Origin: Candidatus Nitrososphaera gargensis Ga9.2
GTDB lineage: Archaea > Thermoproteota > Nitrososphaeria > Nitrososphaerales > Nitrososphaeraceae
Length of the DNA stretch: 64,000 nucleotides
Direction of reading: 5' to 3'
NCBI RefSeq assembly: GCF_000303155.1
Contig: NC_018719.1
Span: forward strand, 744,001-808,000
The notes beneath the pieces are model-generated. The model saw nothing but the letters and a program-made list of their open reading frames with translations, made no database searches and had not been told where the DNA came from. A program made the translations under genes and the position numbers. This document shows, one piece after another, positions 45,187 through 54,439 of the stretch. Each line of letters begins with the position of its first letter. The stretch's first letter is position 1.

Positions 45187-45998
45187 CTCTTCTGGTAGAC
45201 CCTCTCTCTGGTATAAATGGTCTTGAAAAGGGAAGATGTCCTTCCAATCATTATCTCTGACTGGCCCATTATTAAATATCCCTTTGGCTTTAGCGCATCG
45301 TAGAATTTCTTGAGTAGTCTCTCCCTGCTTTCCTTGTCAAAGTATATCATTACGTTCCTACATAGGATCATATCTAGATCCGACGCAGGAGGAGCGACCT
45401 TAGCAAGATCGCCAACATTAAAGATGATCGCTTCTCTGATCTGAGGGCTGATTTGCCAAGACTTTTTCCCTGTGACTTGCTGAAAATACTTTGACTTTAT
45501 TTCATCCGATATGTTCTTTAGATTCCTTTCCTCGTATATCCCTGACCGTGCAAATCTGATGGAATTGGGGTTGATGTCTGTCGCAAAGACGGAAAGCCTG
45601 TGCGATCCGGGCATAGTTTGCAGCAACTCGCTGGCTACAAGAGCAACACTGTACGGTTCTTCCCCGGTTGCACAGCCTGCACACCATATCTTTGTTATTC
45701 TATTTGAATGAACCATTGAGGGTAGCAACGTTGTTCTCAACAGATGGAATAGCTGGATATCCCTGAAGAACTCTGTCACCGTAACGGAAAAAAGTGAAGT
45801 TAGAGTCGCGTGCTCGACAGGATCGTTTGATAGCAGCTTTGCATACTCTTGGTAGGTCCTTATCCCTTTTGCTCTCATTCGATGATCTATTCTTCTTATC
45901 AAAAACGATTTCCTGTACTTTTGCGCGTCTCCGCTGTCTGCCAGCCTGTTGAGGATGAGATCTAGATTTGGATCGGCAGATTTTTCTATACTTGACAT
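45183..45998 (-). CDS. cheR: Chemotaxis protein methyltransferase CheR
   Basis: 271 residues. N-terminal four-helix domain (YRKSFLIRRIDHRMRAKG, YQEYAKLLSNDPVE) followed by a Rossmann SAM domain with WCAGCATGEEPYSVAL, FATDINPNSIRFARSG and DLDMILCRNVMIYFD. It methylates Glu residues on the receptors encoded upstream in the same operon. ATG overlaps the cheD stop (TGATG). Last gene of the chemotaxis operon, converging with arlI and sharing its stop-codon bases. Confidence 0.96.
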   Translation of the reverse strand: MSSIEKSADPNLDLILNRLADSGDAQKYRKSFLIRRIDHRMRAKGIRTYQEYAKLLSNDPVEHATLTSLFSVTVTEFFRDIQLFHLLRTTLLPSMVHSNRITKIWCAGCATGEEPYSVALVASELLQTMPGSHRLSVFATDINPNSIRFARSGIYEERNLKNISDEIKSKYFQQVTGKKSWQISPQIREAIIFNVGDLAKVAPPASDLDMILCRNVMIYFDKESRERLLKKFYDALKPKGYLIMGQSEIMIGRTSSLFKTIYTRERVYQKS

Positions 45999-46513
45999 CA
46001 GAGGATCACTTCAGATGTCTTGTTCCTTACTGTAACTTGACCTGTGCTTACGTCAAGCTTAACCCATCTGCCCTGTGTCGATCCTATATCCTCTGCTAAC
46101 ACGGGTATGTTGTATTGTGTGAGAAGAGATTTGATACTCAAATAGTTACGTTCACCGATGTTGAACAAGTCTGCCGCGCTGTTTTCATTTGTGAACGTCT
46201 TGGCCCCTCCAATAAGCTTAGAGATCAATAGATCGACTCTGGCACCTTTTTGTTTCATTCCTTCCACTACTACCTTAAGAGCGTGGTCGGCATACTTTGC
46301 TTCATGGCCATCTGCTGGCATATATCTGCCTTCGCTGCTTGGTAGCATTATGTGAGCAAGGCCACCTACCTTTGCGGCCGGCTCATACATGCATAGCGCG
46401 ATGCAAGAGCCGACAAATGTGGTAAGCGCAGAATTTTGATGATTGCTGATCGAATATGATCCCATTTTAACATCAATTTCGGCTACTCTACGCCAACTGC
46501 TCGCTTCTTCCAA
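45998..46513 (-). CDS. cheD: Chemoreceptor glutamine deamidase CheD
   Basis: 171 residues. Catalytic Cys in FVGSCIALCMYEP, His in GGLAHIMLP and Thr in ISKLIGGAKTFTNE; the INxGERNY-like segment FNIGERNYLSIKSLL also fits. CheD deamidates receptor Gln to Glu and binds CheC, boosting its phosphatase activity. The two genes are adjacent here, two bases apart. Archaea and many Gram-positive bacteria share this CheC/CheD adaptation system. Confidence 0.95.
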   Translation of the reverse strand: MEEASSWRRVAEIDVKMGSYSISNHQNSALTTFVGSCIALCMYEPAAKVGGLAHIMLPSSEGRYMPADGHEAKYADHALKVVVEGMKQKGARVDLLISKLIGGAKTFTNENSAADLFNIGERNYLSIKSLLTQYNIPVLAEDIGSTQGRWVKLDVSTGQVTVRNKTSEVIL

Positions 46514-46515
46514 TG

Positions 46516-47151
46516 CTATTCGCTCTTCCTTTTCGGAGTGCCAGTCGACGCTGCCAGCTTCCTTGCGTCTGTAATGCCCATTATGATCAAGACCTTTATC
46601 CGCGTTCCCGTGATCTTGCCGACTAGCTCTGACTCGGCTATCACCAGAATATTGTCTGTGGCAGCAATGTCGCTTATTGGAAATTCAATGATGCCATGAA
46701 TTGTGTCTGTGGCAAAGCCGGGGACCGAGCACTTCATCTTGAATCCCGTATATTTGGCCATGTCATTTAGGAATGAACCGGCGAACAGGATGTTGCCCAC
46801 TTCAGAAATTGAAGATCTGCCTAGAATGTCCAGCTCCTTTAGGTCATTGTTGCCAAGTAGACGTCGGGCAAGCTGTCGTGCCTGCTCATGTGTTAGAAAC
46901 AGCATCATGCCAACTGTGACATCTCCGTCCGCTCTCAGATATACTGCGCACAACTCTTCGTTGAAGAGCTGCACCAACTGGTCAACGTACTGCGGTTTTA
47001 CTTCATTAATCCTGCCAAATGAATACGTATATTCTTCTCCTGTCATCATAGCCAATGATTTGGATGTTCCAGACGCAAGCATGGATATTGTTGTGCCCAA
47101 ATCTGTTATTTCTGCTTCAGATATTGATACGTGGTTATTCTTGACTATCAT
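46516..47151 (-). CDS. cheC: CheY-P phosphatase CheC
   Basis: 211 residues. One clear phosphatase motif SSISEVGNILFAGSFLNDMA (E-x2/3-N) and a second related half earlier around EEYTYSFGRINEVKPQYVDQ, where the E/N pair is less clear, so one active site is the safer reading. CheC removes phosphate from CheY-P and is stimulated by CheD. The ATG overlaps the cheA stop (ATGA), indicating coupled translation. Confidence 0.93.
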   Translation of the reverse strand: MIVKNNHVSISEAEITDLGTTISMLASGTSKSLAMMTGEEYTYSFGRINEVKPQYVDQLVQLFNEELCAVYLRADGDVTVGMMLFLTHEQARQLARRLLGNNDLKELDILGRSSISEVGNILFAGSFLNDMAKYTGFKMKCSVPGFATDTIHGIIEFPISDIAATDNILVIAESELVGKITGTRIKVLIIMGITDARKLAASTGTPKRKSE

Positions 47152-48827
47152 GTCTTCTTTTCCTCCAGCTGCGTTAGATCAAGTATCAGTGCCACTCTTC
47201 CATCTGAAAGGATGGTTGCGTCTGTTGGGACATTTGAAGAATTGTAACCGATTCTGTCAATATGCTTTAGCACGATATCTTGTTTACTCTCAAACGAGTC
47301 CACCACCAAACCTAAGGGTTTGCCACCTTTTTCGACTATTATGACCGTCATCTTGCAATGCGAGTCCTGTGCCGGCGTTTGCGGCACGTTGAGCACTTCT
47401 GCGCCATATACCAGCGGAACTACCTGTTCTCTGAACATAACGACTGGCTTGCCATGGATCCTCCTTAGCTCATCTTGGTCAATTTGAATGGTTGACAACA
47501 CGTTTGAAATCTGAATGACATATTTTTCATTTCCTATCTTTACCAGCAGGCCTCCGATGATTGCCAAGCTCAGAGGTATTGTCATAGTAAAGGTCGTTCC
47601 ATGGTTCTTTTCAGTTTTGATCCTTACCGTCCCCCCAACAGACTCGATCTTGTTAATTACAACATTGAGGCCTACTCCTCTTCCGGAAACGTCTGTGACT
47701 TTCTGCGCAGTTGAAAGACCGGGTGAACCTAGGAGATCAACAATGTCCTCTGTTGTCATAGCCTCGGCCTCCTGCCGGTTTATGATGTGTTTCTCAATGG
47801 CCTTTTCCTTCACTTTTTCAAGATCTATGCCCCTTCCGTCGTCAGACACCTCTATCAATACTTTGTCTCCAAGCCTTGATGCCTTTAGCTTGATTGTTCC
47901 ATGCCGCGGCTTGCCCATCTTTTCTCTCTCCTCTGGCAGTTCTATCCCATGGTCCACAGAATTTCTCAACATGTGCAAAAGCGGATCCCTGATAGCGTCG
48001 AGCACAGTGCGGTCGAGTTCTATGCCAGTCCCTTCCATTTCCAGCCTAACTTCCTTTCCTTGGCTATTCGAAAGGTCGCGGACCATTCTTGGAAAACGGT
48101 CAAAGATCTGCTCAATTGGGACTAGCCTAATCTTCATCGTATGGTTCTGGAGATTGTTGATCAGGCGATCAAGGTTTCTGAGGACCTGCCGCGGCTTGCC
48201 TGCCTGCTGAGAATCAGAGAGTACCTGTTCAAGCCTCATTTTGGCTATCATGATCTCGCCTACAAGGTCAACAAGAGAATCCAGATCGTCCATCTTCACC
48301 CTTATGGTCTGCGTCTTAGTATGGGATTGGTTGTTGCCTGTTTCCTCAGAAATCCCTGACTGCTCTGCGGCCGGTATAATCATTCCATTTGCTGCCGCAG
48401 CCGAAGCATTAGGCGAAGACAGATCATATCCTTGTTGCCCGCTGGCATTCTCTGATCCTGAAGTTACCTTTTGGAATTCTTGCATGAATTCTTCCATATT
48501 GATGATCTTGTTCTCATCGTTTACCATCTTGTCTAGCACATCGAACGACTTGAAGAGAAAGTCTGCAACACCTGTTGTCAGGCGAACTTCTCTCTTTCTT
48601 AATCTGTCAAAGAGCTCTTCTATGGTCTTGCATACTTGCCTGATTTGCTCATAGCCCATGGTGGCGGCCATGCCCTTTAATGTGTGAGCCGCTCGGAAGG
48701 CCGAATCTAGATGTTCTTTGCTATGCGGGTCTTGCTCAAGCTGGAGCATAGCATTGTTTAGACTCTGGATATGCTCTATGGCCTCCTGTACAAACATTTC
48801 GCGATACTTGGAAAAGTCATCGGACAT
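47148..48827 (-). CDS. cheA: Chemotaxis histidine kinase CheA
   Basis: 559 residues from ATG 48827 (MSDDFSKYREMF); an upstream start at 48872 is open but lies inside cheB. HPt domain with phospho-accepting His48 (RAAHTLKGMAATMG). A Ser/Gln/Ala linker follows where P2 would be, and it is short. Then come P3 dimerisation (LDSLVDLVGEIMIAKMRLEQ), P4 ATP-binding (NSVDHGIELPEE, DDGRGID, DVSGRGVGLNVV) and P5 CheW-like domain to the end. Phosphorylates CheY and CheB. Overlaps cheB by 11 bases. Confidence 0.96.
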   Translation of the reverse strand: MSDDFSKYREMFVQEAIEHIQSLNNAMLQLEQDPHSKEHLDSAFRAAHTLKGMAATMGYEQIRQVCKTIEELFDRLRKREVRLTTGVADFLFKSFDVLDKMVNDENKIINMEEFMQEFQKVTSGSENASGQQGYDLSSPNASAAAANGMIIPAAEQSGISEETGNNQSHTKTQTIRVKMDDLDSLVDLVGEIMIAKMRLEQVLSDSQQAGKPRQVLRNLDRLINNLQNHTMKIRLVPIEQIFDRFPRMVRDLSNSQGKEVRLEMEGTGIELDRTVLDAIRDPLLHMLRNSVDHGIELPEEREKMGKPRHGTIKLKASRLGDKVLIEVSDDGRGIDLEKVKEKAIEKHIINRQEAEAMTTEDIVDLLGSPGLSTAQKVTDVSGRGVGLNVVINKIESVGGTVRIKTEKNHGTTFTMTIPLSLAIIGGLLVKIGNEKYVIQISNVLSTIQIDQDELRRIHGKPVVMFREQVVPLVYGAEVLNVPQTPAQDSHCKMTVIIVEKGGKPLGLVVDSFESKQDIVLKHIDRIGYNSSNVPTDATILSDGRVALILDLTQLEEKKT

Positions 48828-49929
48828 ACTGCTGCATTCCTTCCCTCTTTCTTTCACTTTCCATCTCGCCAAGGATCCTGACTATCGCTTCTGCCATCCT
48901 GTTGGCAGGCACCATTTCGTCTACTGCTCCTAGGTCATAGGCGGCCTTGGGCATTCCAAAGACAACCGAAGTCGTGCTGTCTTGTGCGATTGTCCTGCCG
49001 CCTCTTCTTTTGATCATTTTCATGCCAAACGCGCCGTCCTGACCCATGCCAGACAAGAGCACACCAAGGGTGTTTGGTCCGAATACATCTGACGCACTCA
49101 CCATGGAAATGTTGACAGAAGGTCTGACTCCTTGTCTCTTGGGAGACTTGTCGAGATGTATGGTTCCTGATTGTGTTACTGTCGTGTGGTAATCTCCTGG
49201 TGCAACATATGCAGACCCTTGCTCAAGCAGATCTCCTTCCTTCGCTTCTCTAACATCGATTCTAGAAGCACTGCCGATGTGTCGCGCAAAGGCGCTGGTG
49301 AAGGAAGGAGGCATGTGCTGGACAATCAGTATGCTTGCAGGCAGATTTGCAGGAAGTTTCGAGAAAATATCTGTAACTACTCGAGGCCCGCCTGTCGAAG
49401 ATCCGATTACTATCATTTTTCTATTGCCTGAATGGTATAATGGCGCACAAGTCACGGGACTTTCCTTCTTCCTCTCTTTTAGAGGTACGAGCGCATCCGG
49501 GTAGGCACTTGATACAGCCTGGATCCTTGCGATCAGATCCTGACTTGTTTTTTTTCGATCGGTAATTCCGCTATCTGAGGGAAGTGAAATGAAATCCACT
49601 GCGCCGCTGTCAAGGCATTCAAAGATGATGTTGTTGTTCTTATCGTCGCCGCTATCACCATAGCTGCTTACCACGATAATTGGGATTGGCCTGTCTCTAG
49701 TCATCACCTTGTCGATAAACGTGACTCCGTCAAGGTTTGGCATTTCAAGATCAAGAAGAATCAGATCAGGATCTGCTTGGTCCAGCTTTCTTAACGCGTC
49801 CTCGCCGTCACGCGCGGTTTCACACAGGTCGAATCCATTGTGCGACCGGATGACATTGCAGAGATATTCTCTGATCATGCGGGAATCATTGACAACCATG
49901 ACCCTAGTTTTGCGGCTGTTTTGGATCAA
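48817..49929 (-). CDS. cheB: Chemoreceptor methylesterase CheB
   Basis: 370 residues. N-terminal receiver with phospho-acceptor Asp in LILLDLEMPNLDG and an early VVNDSR acidic site. The C-terminal esterase has catalytic Ser in MIVIGSSTGGPRVV, His in ILIVQHMPPSFTSAFA and Asp in GMGQDGAFGMKMIKRR. Removes methyl groups added by CheR, giving adaptation. Eight bases separate it from cheY. Confidence 0.96.
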   Translation of the reverse strand: MIQNSRKTRVMVVNDSRMIREYLCNVIRSHNGFDLCETARDGEDALRKLDQADPDLILLDLEMPNLDGVTFIDKVMTRDRPIPIIVVSSYGDSGDDKNNNIIFECLDSGAVDFISLPSDSGITDRKKTSQDLIARIQAVSSAYPDALVPLKERKKESPVTCAPLYHSGNRKMIVIGSSTGGPRVVTDIFSKLPANLPASILIVQHMPPSFTSAFARHIGSASRIDVREAKEGDLLEQGSAYVAPGDYHTTVTQSGTIHLDKSPKRQGVRPSVNISMVSASDVFGPNTLGVLLSGMGQDGAFGMKMIKRRGGRTIAQDSTTSVVFGMPKAAYDLGAVDEMVPANRMAEAIVRILGEMESERKREGMQQYVR

Positions 49930-49937
49930 ATGCAGTT

Positions 49938-50318
49938 CTACCTACTCCTTAATACTCTGTTCACGACCGTGGCCACTATACCACGGTCGAAGGGTTTGAC
50001 TACATAGTCCTTTGCACCCAGCTTGATCGCCTCTTGAACAACATGCTTTTGATCCACCGAGGTGACCATCACGACTTTGGCAGCAGGGTTTATCTGCAAA
50101 ATCATACGAAGCGCCTGAATTCCGTCTGTGCCAGGCATATTGATATCCATTGTAACAAGGTCTGGCCTATGCTGCTGGTACGCGCTTACAGCCGTAGCGC
50201 CGTCGCCAGCCTCCACGATATTCTGAAAGCCACTTGCCGTTAGGATGTCCTTGAGCACAACGCGCATAAAGGAGGCGTCGTCTACGACCAGTACCTTTGC
50301 AGATCCTCTATACGACAT
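49938..50318 (-). CDS. cheY: Chemotaxis response regulator CheY
   Basis: 126 residues. Asp13/Asp14 (VLVVDDASFMR), phospho-acceptor Asp58 (LVTMDINMPGTDG), Thr in VVMVTSVDQK and Lys in KDYVVKPFDRG. In archaea CheY-P acts on the archaellum motor through an adaptor (CheF in Euryarchaeota); no CheF-like gene is visible here, so the link to the large arl accessory protein or another adaptor is open. Confidence 0.96.
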   Translation of the reverse strand: MSYRGSAKVLVVDDASFMRVVLKDILTASGFQNIVEAGDGATAVSAYQQHRPDLVTMDINMPGTDGIQALRMILQINPAAKVVMVTSVDQKHVVQEAIKLGAKDYVVKPFDRGIVATVVNRVLRSR

Positions 50319-50320
50319 CT

Positions 50321-50899
50321 CTACTGGTTCGCCTCCACTATCTTCTTTTGACCAGAAAGCGTAGGTATGTCGTCCAAAGATTTGCCATTGCCGCTAGTCG
50401 GGACATGATCTTCCAGGGGGCCTTCATTTGCGAACAGAAGCCGCAGATCCAAAAGAACGTACAGGTCTCCCTTTAGCTTCGCTATTCCTTTGATATACGG
50501 TGCAGTTTCAGACAACACAGACGGCACAGGCTCGATATCGCCTGCCGAGATCTCTATCACCTGGTCGACTTCATCGACCAAAAGGCCAATTATGCTCTGC
50601 CCTATTTGAGCAACTATTATGCGGTCGCTTGTTCCAGAGGTGCCAGAAGCGGCATCGGAGCTAATTCCAAGCATCTTCCTCATGTCGATAATTGTTATTA
50701 TCTTACCCCTCAGGTTCATCACACCTTTCACATGAGTTGGTGCACCTGGAACTCGGGTGACATCTTCTAAGGTACCTATCTCTTGGACCTGCTCAACGCT
50801 GACTCCATAGTCAGTCTTTTTCTTTGTATTGGCGTCGCTAAGGCTAAACACGACTATCTTTGAATGCGGATTTATGCCTGCCTGATCTTTTGCCGACAA
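50321..50899 (-). CDS. cheW: Chemotaxis coupling protein CheW
   Basis: 192 residues. Typical two-barrel SH3-like domain: SVEQVQEIGTLEDVTRVPGA, then VKGVMNLRGKIITIIDMRKM, IIGLLVDEVDQVIEI and YIKGIAKLKGDLYVLLDLRL. A polar C-terminal tail of about 25 residues extends beyond the usual end. Bridges receptors and CheA. The stop and start of neighbours are within 2 to 5 bases. Confidence 0.95.
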   Translation of the reverse strand: MSAKDQAGINPHSKIVVFSLSDANTKKKTDYGVSVEQVQEIGTLEDVTRVPGAPTHVKGVMNLRGKIITIIDMRKMLGISSDAASGTSGTSDRIIVAQIGQSIIGLLVDEVDQVIEISAGDIEPVPSVLSETAPYIKGIAKLKGDLYVLLDLRLLFANEGPLEDHVPTSGNGKSLDDIPTLSGQKKIVEANQ

Positions 50900-50904
50900 G
50901 AGCC

Positions 50905-52092
50905 CTATTCCCCCCTATTTTCCGCCTCTGCGGACTGCTGTATTTTTTCTACGATATGGTTTGGCACTTTGAACCGTGAAAGCATTTCTTGCAGGGATCT
51001 GCCGAGGCTGTTAAGGTCATGTATGGCATTGCTTATTTCCTGCATGCCGGCGGCTTCTTCTTCTGTTGCGGCCGCGCACTCTTCAGTCGCTGCAGCATTT
51101 TCTTCAGCCACCGATGCAATGTCAGCGGCTCTCTTGCTAACCTCGCTGACAGCGCTGACTTGGCTCTGCAGGAGAATTGACAGCTCTTTTATGGTGCCGT
51201 CAACCATCTGGGCTCTTTTGGCAATATCTTCAAGAGCTTGCAGCGCCTTGTTGATTACGATCCTGCCTTCGGCGATCTCTTTCATCCCTACTTCTATGGT
51301 CTCAACCGTATGACGGGCGTCCTGCTGCACCTTGCTTATGATTGCCTCTATTTCTTCGGACGACTTGGCCGTCCCTTCAGCAAGATCCTTTACTTCGTTT
51401 GCCACTACTGCAAAGCCCTTGCCGGCTTCGCCTGCCCTGGCGGCCTCTATCGCTGCATTCAGTGCAAGCAAATTCGTTTTGCCAGCAATTTTCCTGATAA
51501 CATCAAGAACCGATGAAATCTTGTCACAGCGATCAGCCAGATTGCGTATATTCTCCGCAGAATCATGGGAGATATTGATTATTCTGGCAATTTTTTCTTC
51601 GGCGGCCGTTGCAGATCGGGAGCCTATCGATGAAGCCTTGCCTACGGATGCCGACATATCTGCAGCCTTTGCCATCTTGACGGCAAGCTTTTTCATGCCA
51701 CCGTCCAAGTCCTCGGTAAGTTTGTTAATAGCATCGATTTCCTCTGCCTGCTGCTGCGAGCCTTTTGCGATCTGCTGGATCGTAGTAGATATCTGCTGTA
51801 CCGAAGTGTTCACTTGGTCTGTGGCATTGGCCAGTTCAGTTGAAGTAGAAATGATGTTGTTTGAAGCAGCCGTTGCCTGTGACACTACGTTTCGGAAGCC
51901 GGCTACCGCGTTGCCGATATTTTTTTGCAGTTCCCCGATAATTCCATCACCATCCCTAGCAACATCTTTCATGAGGTTGCCTCCTGCAATTTCTTTTAGA
52001 AATTCATTGAGATCCGCTATTCTTTCCTCGTCGCTTGATGATTGTACTGTGGCTATCATTTTCTGGTGTCCCTCTTTTTCTCTTTTTGCCAA
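50905..52092 (-). CDS. Soluble methyl-accepting chemotaxis protein
   Basis: 395 residues with no membrane segment. N-terminal short region, a HAMP-like unit ([40 protein letters not shown]), then the long antiparallel coiled-coil signalling domain with the conserved tip [33 protein letters not shown]. Gln/Glu pairs in the flanking helices would be CheD/CheR/CheB targets. There is no recognisable sensor domain, so it may signal for another partner, for example the protein encoded just upstream. Confidence 0.93.
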   Translation of the reverse strand: MAKREKEGHQKMIATVQSSSDEERIADLNEFLKEIAGGNLMKDVARDGDGIIGELQKNIGNAVAGFRNVVSQATAASNNIISTSTELANATDQVNTSVQQISTTIQQIAKGSQQQAEEIDAINKLTEDLDGGMKKLAVKMAKAADMSASVGKASSIGSRSATAAEEKIARIINISHDSAENIRNLADRCDKISSVLDVIRKIAGKTNLLALNAAIEAARAGEAGKGFAVVANEVKDLAEGTAKSSEEIEAIISKVQQDARHTVETIEVGMKEIAEGRIVINKALQALEDIAKRAQMVDGTIKELSILLQSQVSAVSEVSKRAADIASVAEENAAATEECAAATEEEAAGMQEISNAIHDLNSLGRSLQEMLSRFKVPNHIVEKIQQSAEAENRGE

Positions 52093-52098
52093 AGTCGC

Positions 52099-53205
52099 TC
52101 ACCTTTGTTTGCTATCGCTTTTCTTTGGCAGTTTTTGTATTATCAGAGAGTGCCAGCCTGATGCATAGGTCTCGTAGCCTGGAGAAAACGCATGTGCTAT
52201 GCAGCACTCACCATTCTCATATGTAGTGATGACAAAGCCTTTCTTTTCTGCAAGGAGCGTCTCCATACCGGAGAACTGGATGCGGCTTTCGAGCATTTTC
52301 CTACGTGAGTCTGCGAGGATAAGCCCGTCGCTGTCAATAATGCAGATTCGTGAGTTGGCTCTTTCCTCCTCATTGAGCGGTGTGTCTTCGATTATCTTTT
52401 GTGCCAGTGCTTCCCAGTTAAAGATCACACCAAGAACTCCTATTACTCTGTCCTCTTCGGTCTGGTCATGCACTGAGCATGAGAATATTACAGTGAGCTG
52501 ATTGTTGACTAGTGGACACCGATGTACCGTCTGAAAGCCAAAGCCGTCCTTTGTCGCTTCAAGCGCCGACTTGAACCATGCGGTTTCGCTCTGGTTCTTG
52601 CCAAGGGAAGCATACTGATTTGGTCTGCCGTTTGCTATCACGTTGCCTGCTGAGTCGCATAATACGAGATCAAAGTAGACCGTATATGAATCAAGTATCA
52701 CGCCGAGCCTTTTTGATGCAAAGGCTATCGCATCCTTGTTGTTCTTGTCAGCAAGCGCGCTTGTAAGGCTGCTATCCTTTGCCCACCACCTAACATCACA
52801 TGAGCGCTCATACAGGCTTCTGTCTATGAGGTCGATATTGACAAGAGCCAGATCTGAAAGCCTGATGCCTCTGATGCTGGTAATCTGCTTCTTGATTATC
52901 TCGCCCATCTCTGCCATTGTACTCATGCTTTCGCGGCGAAGGTGCTCAGTTGTGTCTTCAATTTTCTTTGAGAGCTTGCTCATTTCTTCTGCCACTACGC
53001 TGAAGGTTTTGCCGACTTCGCCAGCCCTACTTGCTTCTATCAGAGCATTTATAGAAAGAACTTGGGTCTCGCCATTTATACGATCAATCTGATTGATTGC
53101 TGCTTCTGTCTTTTGAGCCAATATTTCGGTCAGTTCTGCGACTTTTTCTAGCGAAAATGAGGACTTGATCTCTTCTTGTTCGTTTGTATTCTGTTGCAGC
53201 GTCAT
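52099..53205 (-). CDS. Receptor with N-terminal signalling tip and C-terminal Cache-like domain
   Basis: 368 residues from ATG 53205; starts at 53262 (ATG) or 53289 (GTG) are also open. Residues about 20-110 form a short version of the MCP hairpin with the tip VLSINALIEASRAGEVGKTF SVVAEEMSKLSKKIEDT. The rest (about 150-350) resembles a dCache ligand domain (YFDLVLCDSAGNVIANGRPN, LTVIFSCSVHDQ, GVLGVIFNWEALAQKII, ICIIDSDGLILADSR). No membrane segment, so the Cache domain would be inside the cell. The order is the reverse of ordinary receptors. First gene of the che operon. Confidence 0.8.
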   Translation of the reverse strand: MTLQQNTNEQEEIKSSFSLEKVAELTEILAQKTEAAINQIDRINGETQVLSINALIEASRAGEVGKTFSVVAEEMSKLSKKIEDTTEHLRRESMSTMAEMGEIIKKQITSIRGIRLSDLALVNIDLIDRSLYERSCDVRWWAKDSSLTSALADKNNKDAIAFASKRLGVILDSYTVYFDLVLCDSAGNVIANGRPNQYASLGKNQSETAWFKSALEATKDGFGFQTVHRCPLVNNQLTVIFSCSVHDQTEEDRVIGVLGVIFNWEALAQKIIEDTPLNEEERANSRICIIDSDGLILADSRRKMLESRIQFSGMETLLAEKKGFVITTYENGECCIAHAFSPGYETYASGWHSLIIQKLPKKSDSKQR

Positions 53206-53289
53206 CGCTTTTGAACCTTCTTTGCAAGCTAATAAGGTGAAGTCTGTACATTGTCCTACCATTATAGTCTGCCTTGCTACTGGAACCAC

Positions 53290-53580
53290 TAAGGCAGACT
53301 GTGCAGATAGGCATTATGGCACTCTTTGTCTCCCTGATAATCTATCGTCGCCCGTATCTCACTATGTCCTTAGAGGGTACTAGCCATACAGGTTGTATAA
53401 TATCGCAAAATAGAGAAAGAATAGTACAGTTCCCAAAAGAAGGGTATCCATTTTGGTGAGAGGTTGCCCCAAGCCTAAAAAGTCTCCCTCAATATATAAA
53501 AGCGTACTATTGAGACGAACGTTTAGGACAATTCATGTTTAAAAGTATATGTATGTATGCTGTTACTACACTCAACTAAG
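53290..53580. promoter_or_regulatory. Divergent promoter region between the che operon and the small secreted protein
   Basis: AATATATAAA at 53491-53500 and TTTAAAAGTATAT near 53537-53549 are TATA-like. The second is the better placed for the rightward gene. For the leftward operon no equally clear element is visible close to its start. Confidence 0.35.
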
Positions 53581-53991
53581 ATGGTTGATGAGTTCAATGC
53601 CGGAATAGCTCTAGCCATCGCGACAATGGCTTCGCCTGTGCTGGTTTACTTTGTATTGGCAGGTTTGCCCTCTACTGCAACTGCGAGCCAAATTTCTGGT
53701 AGACTCGAATCGCAGATAGAGGGGTTAGGTGTGCAAATCCAAGATGGCGATCTAGACTATCTGAATGACATCAACTTTAAGAACAGCAACCCCGAGGAAA
53801 GGCTCCGCATTGCCTATGAACGCTCTGCCCAGGTGGAAGTTAATCGCTGCCTTGGCGATAGTCAGAACAAAGAGATGTGCAAAGACACCATGGCGTTGCT
53901 AGTTGACAGCTGTACCGATAGCTCTATGTACGTAGCAGCTTGTGATGATCCAAGACTTGCAAACTATAGAACGACCAATCTGAAGAATTAG
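53581..53991 (+). CDS. Small secreted Cys-rich protein
   Basis: 136 residues from ATG 53581 (MVDEFNAGIALAIATMASPV). A signal peptide or anchor at about 8-32 (IALAIATMASPVLVYFVLAG) ends near STATAS. The mature part has four Cys in the order NRCLGDSQNKEMC...SCTDSSMYVAACDD, likely two disulfides, and ends TTNLKN. A remnant of a relative lies at 35501-35672. No function known. An earlier start at 53557 would add eight residues before the hydrophobic segment. Confidence 0.65.
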   Translation: MVDEFNAGIALAIATMASPVLVYFVLAGLPSTATASQISGRLESQIEGLGVQIQDGDLDYLNDINFKNSNPEERLRIAYERSAQVEVNRCLGDSQNKEMCKDTMALLVDSCTDSSMYVAACDDPRLANYRTTNLKN

Positions 53992-54075
53992 TACATACAC
54001 TTGATAGAACCGGTGTGAACATCTACATACAATAGCTTATTAGAATTTGAATATGTTAATCGTATTGCATATGCA

Positions 54076-54345
54076 TTGGAGAGAGATTGCAATTTGATCG
54101 CAAACAAAGTTCTCGCATCAGATCTAAGAGAAGCAATTCGTGGTATGGATAACCTGTTTGGAAATTCCTTCATAAAATTGCTCTTGGAGCATCTTCAAGC
54201 ACATAGAATTCTGTTTGATGATGATAATAATTCTTGTATGTACACCTTTGATGAAATAAATAGTGTACTTACGCCTGTTTTTGGAGAGGCAACACCCCTT
54301 TTAATGTCCCAGCTTGAAAAGTATCTCCATGTTGAGAAAAATTGA
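54076..54345 (+). CDS. Small helical protein, possibly NitrOD5-like
   Basis: 89 residues from TTG 54076; the frame is open about 40 bases further up without a standard start. VLASDLREAIRGMDNLFGNS, FIKLLLEHLQAHRILFDDDN, FDEINSVLTPVFGEATPLLM. Layout (helix, LLEHL, FDD, FGE, final helix) fits NitrOD5-type domains known in Nitrososphaerota signalling proteins. Related in plan to 34605-34853. Tentative. Confidence 0.5.
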   Translation: MERDCNLIANKVLASDLREAIRGMDNLFGNSFIKLLLEHLQAHRILFDDDNNSCMYTFDEINSVLTPVFGEATPLLMSQLEKYLHVEKN

Positions 54346-54439
54346 ATGAGTAGCGAGAGCCGGAAGCTGCGGTCTTTACTTCTGAAAATGCTTTAGAAAG
54401 CTATTATTATCTTGCTCCTCAAAGAGGATCATAGAAATG

